From positions 552,401 to 616,400 of the forward strand of contig CM017560.1 in NCBI GenBank assembly GCA_007844125.1: 64,000 bases of DNA. The letters run 5' to 3'. The translations under genes and the position numbers were made by a program. Positions 35,280-47,250 of the stretch are shown here, piece after piece. Source of the stretch: Sinonovacula constricta (Eukaryota > Mollusca > Bivalvia > Cardiida > Solecurtidae). Positions within the stretch are counted from its first letter, which is position 1; each line of letters starts with the position of its first letter. The notes under the pieces are model-generated. The model saw nothing but the letters and a program-made list of their open reading frames with translations, was not told the origin of the DNA and ran no database searches.

Positions 35280-35365
35280 GCAATCATTGATGAAAGGGAT
35301 GGCCAGTTCATGGACATTGAGGTCAGGGATGAGGATCCAGGCAGCAAGGATGACAAGCTTGGAAC
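35280..35365 (+). CDS. ESYT2: E-Syt exon 11: C2A, Ca2+-binding loop 3
   Basis: An 86-nt exon (acceptor ATTTTTAG, donor GTAAGT) reads AIIDERDGQFMDIEVRDEDP then GSKDDKLG plus two bases of Thr. DEDPxxxDDxLG is the second acidic Ca2+-binding loop of C2A, with all expected Asp residues. Confidence 0.94.
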
Positions 35366-35669
35366 GTAAGTGCAGAAAATATTTAACTGGTCAAGTCAGA
35401 GCAATTAACTCTCATCAGGCAGAACATCCACCAGACCTCAAGTTCACCCAAGGTTTTACTCAAATAATTGTCTGAGAGGGGCAGGTGATGCATTGAGGAT
35501 TGATGTTAAGGTAGTAAACATAATTGTGTCGCTTTAAAATTGTTTTCTTTTTAAAATACCTGGTTTATTGCCATCTAGTAGTCTATCTATGATTGTATGT
35601 TCAAGTAAATTAATTTCTTATGAATTATTCTTACAACATGATGATGTCGACTTTTTTTTTAAATTTCAG

Positions 35670-35718
35670 AGTTTCAATTGATTTGTCACCAGTTGCAGAA
35701 ACCGGAACTGTTGATAAT
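35670..35718 (+). CDS. ESYT2: E-Syt exon 12: C2A
   Basis: A 49-nt exon (acceptor AAATTTCAG, donor GTAAGT) completes Thr and reads VSIDLSPVAETGTVDN in phase 0, the strand and loop before the conserved WxPL of C2A. Confidence 0.93.
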
Positions 35719-36481
35719 GTAAGTTTAATGATGCTTTGGAATTGAACAACTCCCAACATGGTAACAAAACAGTGTTAGTAATGTACAGTTGAACTTCGTT
35801 ATGACAAACCCGCTTGATAAATTTCTGCTTGACTCAACCTATTTTGGAAGTCCTATTTTGTTTCCTTCTTTGTTCATATATAAATAAACCTGCATAAGAC
35901 AAATTCGCTTGAGCTGCATTCCCCATCATGTTTTCGTTGCTAATCTGACTCGAAGATCAAAGGCTGCCGCCAACTCATGTCATGTGACAGCTTGTCAAAG
36001 TGTGAACGTGATGTCATAGATCAATTAACATTGACTTCCCACATGCACAAACCTGAGGGGGTTATCGATGATATGATTTGGATTGGTGCCAATTAAGGCA
36101 GTTTGCTGAATGGAATGTGATCAGTAATTAGTCTTTAGCTTGGGTAAGGGCAATTAAAGATACCACCATATTGTTTAAGGGTAGCATGATTGTGTGAATA
36201 ATGTTGGTTGTACGGTATAGATATTAAATAGAACCATGTCAATGATAAACATTACATATTTGTAATAGTAAGTTAATTTCACAATTGCTTGTTGGAGGAG
36301 CAGTGATGATGTGGTGATGATGATGTTTATGATGATGATGGTGATTACCAAAATTATTTTAATTATGCTATTTTATGGCCCCTCTAGTGAAACCAGACAG
36401 TGAGCGGGGCAGAACATCTCTAACCACAGTAATTATGCTGTTGATATTTGCCGCTACTATTGTTGATGATTATTGTTTCAG
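35719..36481 (+). other. E-Syt intron 12
   Basis: 763 bp with a short (GAT)n tract near 36303-36345; no gene or named repeat seen. Confidence 0.7.
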
Positions 36482-36571
36482 TGGCTGCCTCTTGAGAATG
36501 TAAAAACTGGCAAAATCCACCTGAAGCTGGTCTGGCTTTATCTGTCCAAGGACCCCTTAGAACTGAGCAAG
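36482..36571 (+). CDS. ESYT2: E-Syt exon 13: end of C2A and C2A-C2B linker
   Basis: A 90-nt phase-0 exon (acceptor TTGTTTCAG, donor GTAATA) reads WLPLENVKTGKIHLKLVWLY then LSKDPLELSK. GKIHLKLxWL closes C2A; C2A and C2B pack into a single rigid unit in this family. Confidence 0.94.
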
Positions 36572-39500
36572 GTAATACATACACTACATCTCTCAGTATT
36601 GTGTCTCTGATACTACTATACAATAAAGTATGTGTTGGCTGTACGACGGTAAAACTATAGTCTCCCAATATATAGTTTTTAATTCTTTAAAACATTATTA
36701 TGTATACATTTTCCCATTCTTACCAGTGCCGTGTTATTATTATTAAGGTGCATGTAAATTTTATCTCACCATTGTAAATGTTGTCTGCACCTTTATCCTG
36801 TTACACTTTGCAATACACGTGAATGTTGTCTCACCCTCTGTGTAGCTATTAAACTATAGTACATGAAAATTTCTCCCCCTCTGTGTAGCTATTAAACTAT
36901 AGTACATGTAAATGTTGTCTCACCCTCTGTGTAGCTATTAAACTATAGTACATGAAAATGTCTCCCCCTCTGTGTAGCTATTAAACTATAGTACATGTAA
37001 ATGTTGTCTCACCCTCTGTGTAGCTATTAAACTATAGTACATGAAAATGTCTCCCCCTCTGTGTAGCTATTAAACTATAGTACATGTAAATGTTGTCTCA
37101 CCCTCTGTGTAGCTATTAATCTATAGTACATGAAAATGTCTCCCCCTCTGTGTAGCTATTAAACTATAGTACATGTAAATGTTGTCTCACCCTCTGTGTA
37201 GCTATTAAACTATAGTACATGAAAATGTCTCCCCCTCTGTGTAACTATTAAACTATAGTGCATGTAAATGTTGTCTCACCCTCTGTGTAGCTATTAAACT
37301 GTAGTACATGAAAATGTCTCCCCCTCTGTGTAGCTATTAAACTATAGTACATGTAAATGTTGTCTTCCCTTCTGTGTAGCTGTTACAATATAGTGCACGT
37401 AAATGTTGTCTCCCCCTCTGTGTAGCTGTTACAATATTGTGCACGTAAATGTTGTCTTCCCTTCTGTGTAGCTGTTACAATATAGTGAACGTAAATGTTG
37501 TCTCACTCTCTGTGTAGCTGTTACAATATTGTGCACGTAAATGTTGTCTCCCCCTCTGTGTAGCTGTTACAATATTGTGCACGTAAATGTTGTCTTCCCT
37601 TCTGTGTAGCTGTTACAATATAGTGCTCGTAAATGTTGTCTTCCCTTCTGTGTAGCTATAACACTATAGTACCTATAAATGTTGTCTCCCCCTCTGTGTA
37701 GCTATAACACTATAGTACATATAAATGTTGTCACCCCCTCTGTGTAATTATAACACTATAGTACATATAAATGTTGTCATCCCCTCTGTGTAATTATAAC
37801 ACTATAGTACATATAAATGTTGTCACCCCCTCTGTGTAATTATAACACTATAGTACATATAAATGTTGTCATCCCCTCTGTGTAATTATAACACTATAGT
37901 ACATATAAATGTTGTCACCCCCTCTGTGTAATTATAACACTATAGTACCTATAAATGTTGTCTCCCCCTCTGTGTAGCTATAACACTATAGTACATATAA
38001 ATGTTGTCACCCCCTCTGTGTAATTATAACACTATAGTACATATAAATGTTGTCACCCCCTCTGTGTAATTATAACACTATAGTACATATAAATGTTGTC
38101 ACCCCCTCTGTGTAATTATAACACTATAGTACATATAAATGTTGTCACCCCCTCTGTGTAATTATAACACTATAGTACATATAAATGTTGTCTCATTCTC
38201 CGTACAACTGTTACATTTTACAGTACATGTAAATGTTGTATAAACCTCACCCTTTGTGTTGCTGTTACACTTTGATGTCCCCCATCTGTTGTGCTTAAAA
38301 TTAAAATTAAAATGTTGTCTCCTCCTCTATATGACTTTACAGTACATTATAATGATTATGAAGTGACATTTATATGTTTTATGTAATTAATTCTATTCTA
38401 GTATTGATTGCTATCAAAGCAGCTTATTTTTATTGAAAATTTATCTTAAAATATATGTAAACATTTATTTTTGCATTGAAATAAATGGTATAGTTGCATG
38501 CATATTTTATATATAATAATGTGCAGGCTTATATTAATTACTTTGTAATATATTACCATAGCAGCTGATTATCAGGACTCTTTTCTGTAGATTTTGATAT
38601 TTCTCATTTTGATTAAATAAGCATTAAAAGTCTTTATTCTTTGTCTTAAACTATTTTAATAATAAATCCTTTTCCATTTTAACAATTAAAAAGCGGGTAA
38701 GTAACGCATTTGAATTGAGTCTGGAAAGTTTGACAGTGGTCGCTACATGGTTTGCATTTCAAGATTTACAAGTTGTTTGAGACTTATTACTTGACAGAAG
38801 GCTTTCTCCATTCTTGGCTTTGACTATGTTTCCAGTCACTCCAGCATTTTGTGAAATGAAAGTTGTTTGTATCTTTGCCTGACCTCATCATTTGAATTGA
38901 TAAATATTGATGTTTTATCAGCATTTTACATAGCAATTTGATACTACATTGTAAACTGTACAACTTGATAAAATATATAATAATTTAATTCTGATATCAT
39001 AAATGAAACATAATATGATTGCCAGTTTTGAATTTGTTATCTGCAACCCTATGTTCGGAATGATGAAAGATGATAAAAACTTTCTTTTTAAGAGTAAATA
39101 TTTATGTATTGTTTATTTTTCTAAAAAGTATATAGTTACTTAATAAACATTTATGTAAAAAAGGAATGCCTTGCTTTTTTTTGTTTATTTATAACAAGCT
39201 GAGGTGGTGAATCTATTGTTAGGCCAAGTGTGAGAAAGATAAAGAAAATGTTTTTAATGTTGTTGTTTTTTAAAGAAGTTTTTAGTTGTTGTTTTTTTTT
39301 GTTGTTATTGCTTTTGTTTGAAGCTAATTTTAAAAAAAAACATGCAAATGTGTTGTGCTGGTCAACATGCCTGAGAAAAACACATATGTTCTTATTACTT
39401 ATACTGTTATGGAACTCTGTACTGTCTTGCTTGAGAAAAACATATATGTTCTTATTATTTACCGGTATACTGTTATGGTACTGTCTTTGGTAACCTTCCT

Positions 39501-39826
39501 CTTTTGTTTTCTGTAGTGTGTCGGTTTGAGTCTTAGGCCAAACAAAATTATTTATCGGAGTCTTTCATGTGTAATACATCAGTGATAAGTCAGCATTATT
39601 TTCCTTCAAGTCTCTTGTTTCTGTACAACTAAGAAGATTTTTTTTTTTTTCAGATTACAAAACTGCATGTATACAAACTTCACTTTATTGTAAAGCATTT
39701 GTTATGTTGGTCCTGTTGTCGAATAAGTATATTTATGTACCTACATACACATCTTTATCTTTAGCATTTTGAGCTGTTGTTTGTTAAAAAACTATGGCAT
39801 GAATGTCCTTGATATTTGTATTGCAG
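36572..39826 (+). other. E-Syt intron 13
   Basis: 3.3 kb. Apart from the tandem array it is AT-rich, with T-rich low-complexity stretches near 39170-39310. The 87-codon frame at 39230-39493 is a low-complexity Phe/Leu-rich product of this region and shows no domain. Confidence 0.7.
36775..38210 (+). repeat. 43/46-bp tandem array in intron 13
   Basis: About 32 units built on TGTGTAGCTATTAAACTATA then GTACATG. From about 36840 to 37370 a 43-bp form (GAAAATGTCTCCCCCTC) alternates with a 46-bp form (TAAATGTTGTCTCACCCTC) as an 89-bp dimer. From about 37370 to 37660 units are 46 bp with GCTGTTACAATAT, and from 37660 to 38180 they are 46 bp with TAATTATAACACTATAG. Each unit has a pyrimidine-rich run ending TGTGTAG or TGTGTAA. 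No coding frame. Confidence 0.93.
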
Positions 39827-39847
39827 GTTATGCCAAGTGTTAAGAAG
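39827..39847 (+). CDS. ESYT2: E-Syt exon 14: candidate 21-nt microexon
   Basis: Seven codons (VMPSVKK) lie between acceptor TTGTATTGCAG and donor GTAACC, phase 0 on both sides. It falls in the C2A-C2B linker after LELSK, where the vertebrate proteins also have a short Met-Pro-containing stretch. Because it is in frame it could be constitutive or skipped without breaking the protein. Its size makes chance plausible; an RNA read across it is needed. Confidence 0.6.
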
Positions 39848-40029
39848 GTAACCCTTGAACTAGATCACTCTACATAATCATTATACTTGTCATAGTCAGT
39901 GTGCTGTATGGTTAAAGTTCTGAAGTTTGCACATGGTGTGATGTGTGAAATATTCTCATACTACATGCTTGATAATGGCTTATGGTAGCTATGTATATGT
40001 ATATACATGAGTTATCAAAGCTGAACATT

Positions 40030-40055
40030 AATGCATGGGGGTGCCCGTAACGTAG
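40030..40055 (+). repeat. SINE family A head, left part (split by an insertion)
   Basis: GGGTGCCCGTAACGTAG is the beginning of a SINE A D-arm region that continues at 41973 after the inserted element; ACGTAG is the duplicated target. Confidence 0.65.
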
Positions 40056-40315
40056 CAGACATCGCGAAAACCGTCGGTCCGACGGTCCTGACCGGTAAAT
40101 TTTGACTTGGTCCGACTAAATTTGTGATGGGGTCGGTCCGTCTGACCGACAGTTTTCACGGCCAGATGTAAAAAATAATGAAGATTTAATCTTTATCAAT
40201 TATCAAACACCGCTTAAAAATTGCGTTTTTATCAATGATATTGTCAAATAACCATTTTTTTACGAATCCGATGTCATTTCCGGTAATGTAGATGTCGGAA
40301 TGCGTACCGCACCCA

Positions 40316-40677
40316 ATCGTATCTACTCGGCGATCTCCGGCAAGCTTCGGAGATAATGCCCCGTATGTAATTGTATGAATACACCAGTTGGTGATTTGCC
40401 CCGGCAAATAACTTCTCATTGCATTATGTAAACAAAGATGGCTGACTTTTCAAAGTGCATGCAGTACGCTTTAGATATAATGGAGATTCAATACTCCTTG
40501 AAAGAAGAGCAGATTGCTTCGTTGAAGAATATTTCTAACTTAGTTGATACTGTATGTATATTACCGACTGGATTTGGTAAAAGAGTAATATACCAATTAT
40601 TACCCTGCATGCACTCGGATCACGCTTCGGTGACGTCTATAGTCGAAGCTTGCCGGAGATCGCCGAGTAGGTACGAT
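40316..40677. repeat. 33-bp inverted repeat around the helicase fragment
   Basis: Bases 40316-40348 are the reverse complement of 40645-40677 with one mismatch (core CTACTCGGCGATCTCCGGCA). They enclose most of the helicase fragment with about 300 bp between arms. Confidence 0.85.
40438..40605 (+). pseudogene. RecQ-type helicase N-terminal fragment inside the transposon
   Basis: From the ATG at 40438 the frame reads MADFSKCMQYALDIMEIQYS, then LKEEQIASLKNISN and ILPTGFGKRVIYQLLP. This is the Q-motif/Walker A region of RecQ-like DNA helicases, where LPTGFGKS-x-x-YQLLP is usual; here the residue after the Walker A Lys is Arg instead of Ser or Thr, which should abolish nucleotide binding. After about residue 56 the similarity stops and the frame runs on into unrelated sequence to 40815, so the fragment is truncated. 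It is probably captured cargo or the remnant of a parent element's helicase. Confidence 0.6.
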
Positions 40678-41966
40678 TGCCATTTTGGAAGTAGTTCGTC
40701 AATATGGTGGCGACCGCATTATATCCGAGGCGTTGCGTCAATACACGGTCAAAATGACCTGTGTGAATGCACTCGGTGCATTGTGGGTAAAGTAGTTCTA
40801 ACATGGCTGTTATGAATACGGAAGTGGTTGCTAAAATGAACAAAGCAAGTACGAAGAGGTATACAACAGATCATTTTGGCATTTCTTTATACCTTCTAAT
40901 AGTTAAAATATGTTTCATGCAAACATTTTGAACTAAATTTTGTAAACGGTCCAGACTTTAACGTAGTGACGTCACACGCTATGTATAGAATGGACCTATT
41001 ACTGTTTAACGAAAACGAAAGTTGCAAAACTTGCTCATCGTATTTTTTTCCATTAATCTATAAATATCAAGACTTTAAAAGTTTCTGGACATAGAATAAG
41101 GCCTTAGAATATGGTTGTTTAGTTATTTATCTTAATTCAATGAATATTATAATCGAACGTATTTCCTACGCGGAACTATTTTTTATGTAGGCACAAATCT
41201 CTAATTTTGGGTGAGTTACGAGTCGTAGTATAGAGATGACTTTAATGAGTGACGTCACACGCTATGTATAGAATGATATCCGAGGTGATTACGTAAAGGA
41301 CGGAATTACCCGAGGAGTTCCGAGTGGTACCGCATCATCAAACACCATGCAGCATTTGCCTCCCTTTGCAATACATTACCAAATAATGTTTACTACTGTG
41401 TATATATCACGCGATGTTTTGAAACGCTCAAATGATAAACGTTTGTCATGAACATTGGAATGTTTTAAATGATAGTTCCAAACAATATTCTTATCCTTTG
41501 GAACATGTTATTCGATTCTATTACGAAACCGGTACCGGTTCGGTCCGACAAATACAAATTGCCAACAAATCGACCAATCAGAATTTGCATAACAAATAAG
41601 TGCGAGTGATAAAAAATGGCTACCCTCAAGTTTTATTCCGGGGCAAAACCTGGCAATAAATGATAAACTTTGAAAGTTTGTTAATGTTTACCCGAGAGTG
41701 AACTGTTTAGTTGAATAAGAAATTAAGCTGGTTTAATTATTTTGTCAAATAAAGCTCTTTGAACTGTTATTTGTGTTCAAGTTTAACTGGTTAATATCTC
41801 AATACATTTTTATCTCTTATAAATGTAAAATTAGCAACAAAGGCTTTGAAAAAGCTAGTTTTCGAACAAAAATTGTCGGACCGGCAATTTTTCTTTCGGA
41901 CCGGCAAAATATCAGAGGCTGCCGGTCCGAATGACTGACACTTTTTCTGAACTTTCGCGATGTCTG

Positions 41967-42175
41967 ACGTAGTGATAGGGTCGTCGATTTGTAACTCCTC
42001 TGCCACTCACTGCATGGGTTTGAGTCCCATTTGAGGCAAATGATTTAATGTGGTGACTCAGCTGACTTGCAGCGCACCAGTGGTTCTACCCAGACATTTG
42101 TCCGGGGTCTTCTTCCACCAAAAAGCCGGACATTGCTATAATGGTCATAAATAGTTGCTTCAATATATTTCAAAA
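41967..42175 (+). repeat. SINE family A, right part of the interrupted copy
   Basis: Continues the head at 40030-40055: TGATAGGGTCGTCGATTTGT, AACTCCTCTG, B box GGGTTTGAGTCCC, then CTGACTTGCAGCGCACCAGT, GGTTCTACCCAGACATTTGT, GGGGTCTTCTTCC and GCTATAATGGTCATAA. It is the best-preserved family A copy in the window and the reference for the others. Confidence 0.8.
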
Positions 42176-45100
42176 CCAAAGACAACAAAACAAACATTAA
42201 TGCATGAAAAATGGTAAAACTAAACATTTTGTCAAAACTAATTTTGTCATATTTAAAATTTAAAACTGTTTTATTTGTTTTCTAATTTAAGTATTAATAT
42301 TAAAAATGGTTTAACAATAAATGAACTTTACAGATATATGATAATATGTATTCTGAAATTATAAAATCTACTTTAGCTTTAGCTTTTCTTCTACTTTATT
42401 CGAGTTTTTTTTTTTCTATGTTTTTTTTTTTTCTGTTGTTTTTTTTTTGTATCTTCTTGAATTTTACTACTTACTGTGTTGTATTTAACTTTTTCACTCT
42501 AGCCCTCTTTAACAGATCCGACACAAATCCCCCATCAGTACTTACAAATCATCTCATCTAAATCAACTCTGGCTCCTGGATCAAACCATCCTCTTTTTAT
42601 AAACCTAAAATTTTAGATTTTAATATTTTTTAATTAGATTTTAGGGGTAATATATTGGTCATATGGATCTCCCCCGCCCCAACCCTCATTCAATATTTTC
42701 TATCTTGTAGTAAACTTTATATGCTTATATATCTATCACAAATTTCACTTAAGTATAAGTTAGGTAAAATTACCTGTATAGCAGCATAATATTCAGAGCA
42801 AGCTTATCACTTATGCTACCTGGCAACATATTTAAAAGCTGCAAAGGGCAGACAACTATAATCCCCACTGTACAGCAGCTTTTGAAGTAATTATCATATC
42901 ACAGCTTATACTTGTAGAATAATATTTCTAGAGCTTCAAATCATAAACATAATATGATCAGTTTCATCACAGATGGTGTAGTAAGCAATGTATTTTTTTA
43001 CAACCTACAAAAGGTAGATTCACAGTCTATAGAAACAAAACATAGAATATCAACCTTAACATCTTCATCCTAATAAAAACTTCAGCACATTAATAATTGT
43101 CATTACCAATGTCAACATTACCATCTGTAGAATTAACATCATTAAATAGAGCAACATGATAAAATTCTCCATCTTTATCATCACCATCATCATCTTGGTC
43201 ATTAACCCAAAATAAAAGCTATGAATTTTTCTCATCAGTGTCATCAATAGTAACTGTTGTCAACAACAACCATTGTAATTTTCAGTTGACTAGATGGCGC
43301 CTGGGACTAAGACATTTTATTGTTTTAAGTCATTTGTAAAATATCCTATGTTTTACTAATATAAACTTAAAGATTAATTTCTTACGATGACAAATAATAT
43401 CTCAACCATAATGAAAAAACCTGTACATTTCAGTAAGAAACTCATGACACAAATACATATATGTTTTTTTACAAATACATAAAAATATTAAATGAAAGTT
43501 TGGATAAGAAGCAGTTATAGCAACAGTTTTATCAGCAAAGCCAACTGTGTTATTTTTTAAATATTGTTTATTTAAATGGATATATTTACACATATTTAGC
43601 ACCTATGGTAGATACTGATCATGCATCCTCCTCTTTCTCCTCAACCACCACCGTATCATCATCATCATCAGAAGTAGCATCAGCAAGAGGAGCAGCATTT
43701 ACGTTACTAGACTTGTTTATATGATAAGTGTTTCTATAATATTTCTTCTATAATATTACAAAGACAAACATATTTTTGTTCCATGCAGTCAATACACATA
43801 TTGTTTAAATGCCCCTATTTGTATACTTGTACAATAGGTGTTGTAGTTTATATTTATTGTTATCTGGTGAATCAACTTGTATTGAATATGAACAGCATCA
43901 TTGTAAGCTTGAATGCTGTTCTGTTAAAGTTATTGTAAAAATACTTTTATATTTACTTTCATTTAAATATCTTGATTCTAATTTATTATTTAAATTTGTC
44001 ATTGTTCAAATGGAACTGGAATAACTGTACAAAAGCTGTGATACTGTAGTTGTGCATTATATCATCAAATCTGTTTCTTTGTTATCTTATGACTCATGAT
44101 CAACATTTTTTACCGATATTTTTAAGTTGATTGGAACTTATTTCACATCATAGTCACCAAATCTTCAAAATCTGACTATGTAAGATAGCCAGGGTGACTT
44201 GACTCACTTTTCTTATGTACATAGTCCTGTTGAGTGATTAATTCAGATTGACTATTTAACAGTTATTGTTGCATTTGGTAAAGGAAAACATTCCCATTGT
44301 TGAACTTTTAAACATTCCTAAAACATTAGGGTTTGTTACTATTTCTTTATGGTTACTTACTAAGTTCAGCAGTAATGTAACTGCTAAGACATTTCATGTA
44401 ACAAAACATGGTCAAGGCATACCAATAGAGTGAAAGAAAACACTTCCCATGAATGAGAGACATTAACAAATAGTCATTCCTGAATCATGCTTAAATGCAA
44501 GTAGGTCCTTTTATTTGTTTTACTCGGTTTTTATGCTTGTGCTCTTTGGAGTGTATGTTGACTTTTCTGCCTTTCTTATGATACCCAGGTTAACCATCAT
44601 CAATAAACAAGTCCATTTTCTTTTTAAATAACATATCTCTATAAGAATTTAAATTAATTTTAAGCTTATATTTATGCAAAAGTAAGAAATTCACTGTTTT
44701 TAATTGTAATATCTACAAGAGAACAGGGGATAAAGTCCGAGAATTTCAACTACAAGGACCTACCTACTGTTTGGAATACTTCGGATATTAACTTACAAGG
44801 GAGACAATTTCCATTTCACCAATGTACCCCATTGGATATTTTGCCTCTGCCTGTCAGGCCTAGTGGTTTAAGTGCTTGACTGTCATACCTGAGGTGTCTG
44901 CTTGGAATCCATGTGTGGTTTGAATTTCTTGTTAAAATAATGATTTTGTTAATTAGTTTTGATGAAACTCTGTTTTACTAAATATCAACCACCATGTTAG
45001 TTTGTGAATACTGAAAACAGAACATAAAATCAGAACAAGCTGCCTGACACAACCATTAAGATGATCCATTTATCAGTTTTCTTTTTTTCTTTTAATAATT

Positions 45101-45554
45101 TCAATTTATTAATTTTATTAATTTTCTTCATTTTTTATATATATTTATAAACAGCTATGTATTTAAAATAATATTTTACAGAATCGTCTTTTTTTTTGCC
45201 AAAACTTTTTCAGGAATTTCTATTCATTGTGTTTTCTTTAACAGTTCAGCCATTTTCATATTTATTATACAATTCTGTTTGTGTGAGGATATTTTAATCT
45301 AGGTTTTCTAAGCTATGAGTTCCTCAGCAAAAGGTTTTTAAAACCATTTAATGTAAATTATTATATTGGTAAACTTTTCTTAAGAGTTATCTTGAAAATG
45401 TGTGACTACAATGTATTCATACCTTGTTACAATGATGTCATTAATGTGGGTTAACATGAGGTATATTTTAGCCACATGCTTGTTTTTTATTCTGTATGTG
45501 TGAAATGTGGAGCTAATATAACATGTTTGTGGGAAGTCTAACACTGTATAAGAC

Positions 45555-47250
45555 TCATTTACTTGGTACATGTATGAACTAGTTGGCCGCGGCTTGGACT
45601 CACTTACTAGGTTCATGTATGAACTAGTTGGCCGTGGCTTGGACTCACTTATTTAGAACATGTATGACCTAGTTGGCTGCGGCTTGGACTCACTTACTAG
45701 GTTCATGTATGAACTAGTTGGCCGTGGCTTGGACTCACTTATTTGGTACATGAATGACCTAGTTGGCTGCGGCTTGGACTCACTTACTAGGTTCATGTAT
45801 GAACTAGTTGGCCGTGGCTTGGACTCACTTATTTGGTACATGAATGACCTAGTTGGCTGCTGCTTGGACTCACTTACTAGGTTCATGTATGAACTAGTTG
45901 GCCGTGGCTTGGACTCACTTATTTGGTACATGTATGAACTAGTTTGCCACGGCTTGGACTCACTAACTAGGTTCAGGTATGAACTAGTTGGCCATGGCTT
46001 GGACTCTCGTATTTGGTATATGTATGAACTAGTTTGCCAAGGCTTGGACTCACTTTTTTGGTACATGTATGAACTAGTTGGCCACGGCTTGGACTCGCTT
46101 AGTACATGTATGAACTAGTTGGCCGTGGCCTGGACTCACTTACTTTGTACATATGAACTAGTTGGCCACGGCTTGGACTTCCTTTATTTGGTACAAATGA
46201 ACTAGTTGGCCGCTGCTTGGACTTCCTTTATTTGGTACAAATGAACTAGTTGGCCGCTGCTTGGACTTCCTTTATTTGGTACATATGAACTAGTTGGCCA
46301 CGGCTTGGACTTCCTTTATTTGGTACAAATGAACTAGTTGGCCGCTGCTTGGACTTCCTTTATTTGGTACATATGAACTAGTTGGCCGCTGCTTGGACTT
46401 CCTTTATTTGGTACAAATGAACTAGTTGGCCGCTGCTTGGACTTCCTTTATTTGGTACAAATGAACTAGTTGGCCGCTGCTTGGACTTCCTTTATTTGGT
46501 ACAAATGAACTAGTTGGCCACGGCTTGGACTTCCTTTATTTGGTACATATGAACTAGTTGGCCACGGCTTGGACTTCCTTTATTTGGTACAAATGAACTA
46601 GTTGGCCGCTGCTTGGACTTCCTTTATTTGGTACAAATGAACTAGTTGGCCGCAGCTTGGACTTCCTTTATTTGGTACAAATGAACTAGTTGGCCGCTGC
46701 TTGGACTTCCTTTATTTGGTACAAATGAACTAGTTGGCCGCTGCTTGGACTTCCTTTATTTGGTACAAATGAACTAGTTGGCCGCAGCTTGGACTTCCTT
46801 TATTTGGTACAAATGAACTAGTTGGCCGCTGCTTGGACTTCCTTTATTTGGTACAAATGAACTAGTTGGCCGCTGCTTGGACTTCCTTTATTTGGTACAA
46901 ATGAACTAGTTGGCCGCAGCTTGGACTTCCTTTATTTGGTACAAATGAACTAGTTGGCCGCAGCTTGGACTTCCTTTATTTGGTACAAATGAACTAGTTG
47001 GCCGCTGCTTGGACTTCCTTTATTTGGTACAAATGAACTAGTTGGCCGCAGCTTGGACTCACTTACTTTGTACAAATGAACTAGTTGGCCGCTGCTTGGA
47101 CTTCCTTTATTTGGTACAAATGAACTAGTTGGCCGCAGCTTGGACTTCCTTTATTTGGTACAAATGAACTAGTTGGCCGCAGCCTGGACTCACTTACTTG
47201 GTACATATGAACTAGTTGGCCACGGCTTGGACTCACTTACTAAGTACATA
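45555..47250 (+). repeat. 45-bp then 44-bp tandem array in intron 14
   Basis: About 38 units sharing ATGAACTAGTTGGCCG, GGCTTGGACT or TGCTTGGACT, and TTTGGTACA. In 45555-46130 the unit is 45 bp with alternating ACTAGGTTC and TTTGGTACATG ends, so it is open on both strands (152 and 137 codons). From about 46150 the unit is 44 bp with CTTCCTTTATTTGGTACAAA and frames are lost. At 47050-47250 a few 45-bp-like ends return. Confidence 0.93.

Larger units (their letters stand above)
40056..41966 (+). mobile_element. 1.9-kb inverted-repeat DNA transposon carrying a helicase fragment
   Basis: Perfect 14-bp terminal inverted repeats, CAGACATCGCGAAA at 40056-40069 and its complement at 41953-41966, are flanked by a 6-bp target-site duplication ACGTAG (40050-40055 and 41967-41972). 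Both subterminal zones carry several copies of GTCGGACCG-like motifs in opposed orientation, as expected for transposase-binding sites. Inside are a RecQ-like helicase fragment (40438), a 33-bp internal inverted repeat and a direct repeat (GTGACGTCACACGCTATGTA at about 40970 and 41250). There is no intact transposase, so it is non-autonomous. The superfamily was not identified. Confidence 0.85.

Noticed and set aside
39230..39493. 87-codon hydrophobic frame as a membrane protein
   Set aside because: Low-complexity Phe/Leu-rich translation of a T-rich intron stretch.
45653..46118. 152- and 137-codon frames on opposite strands
   Set aside because: Product of a 45-bp tandem repeat; lost where the unit becomes 44 bp.
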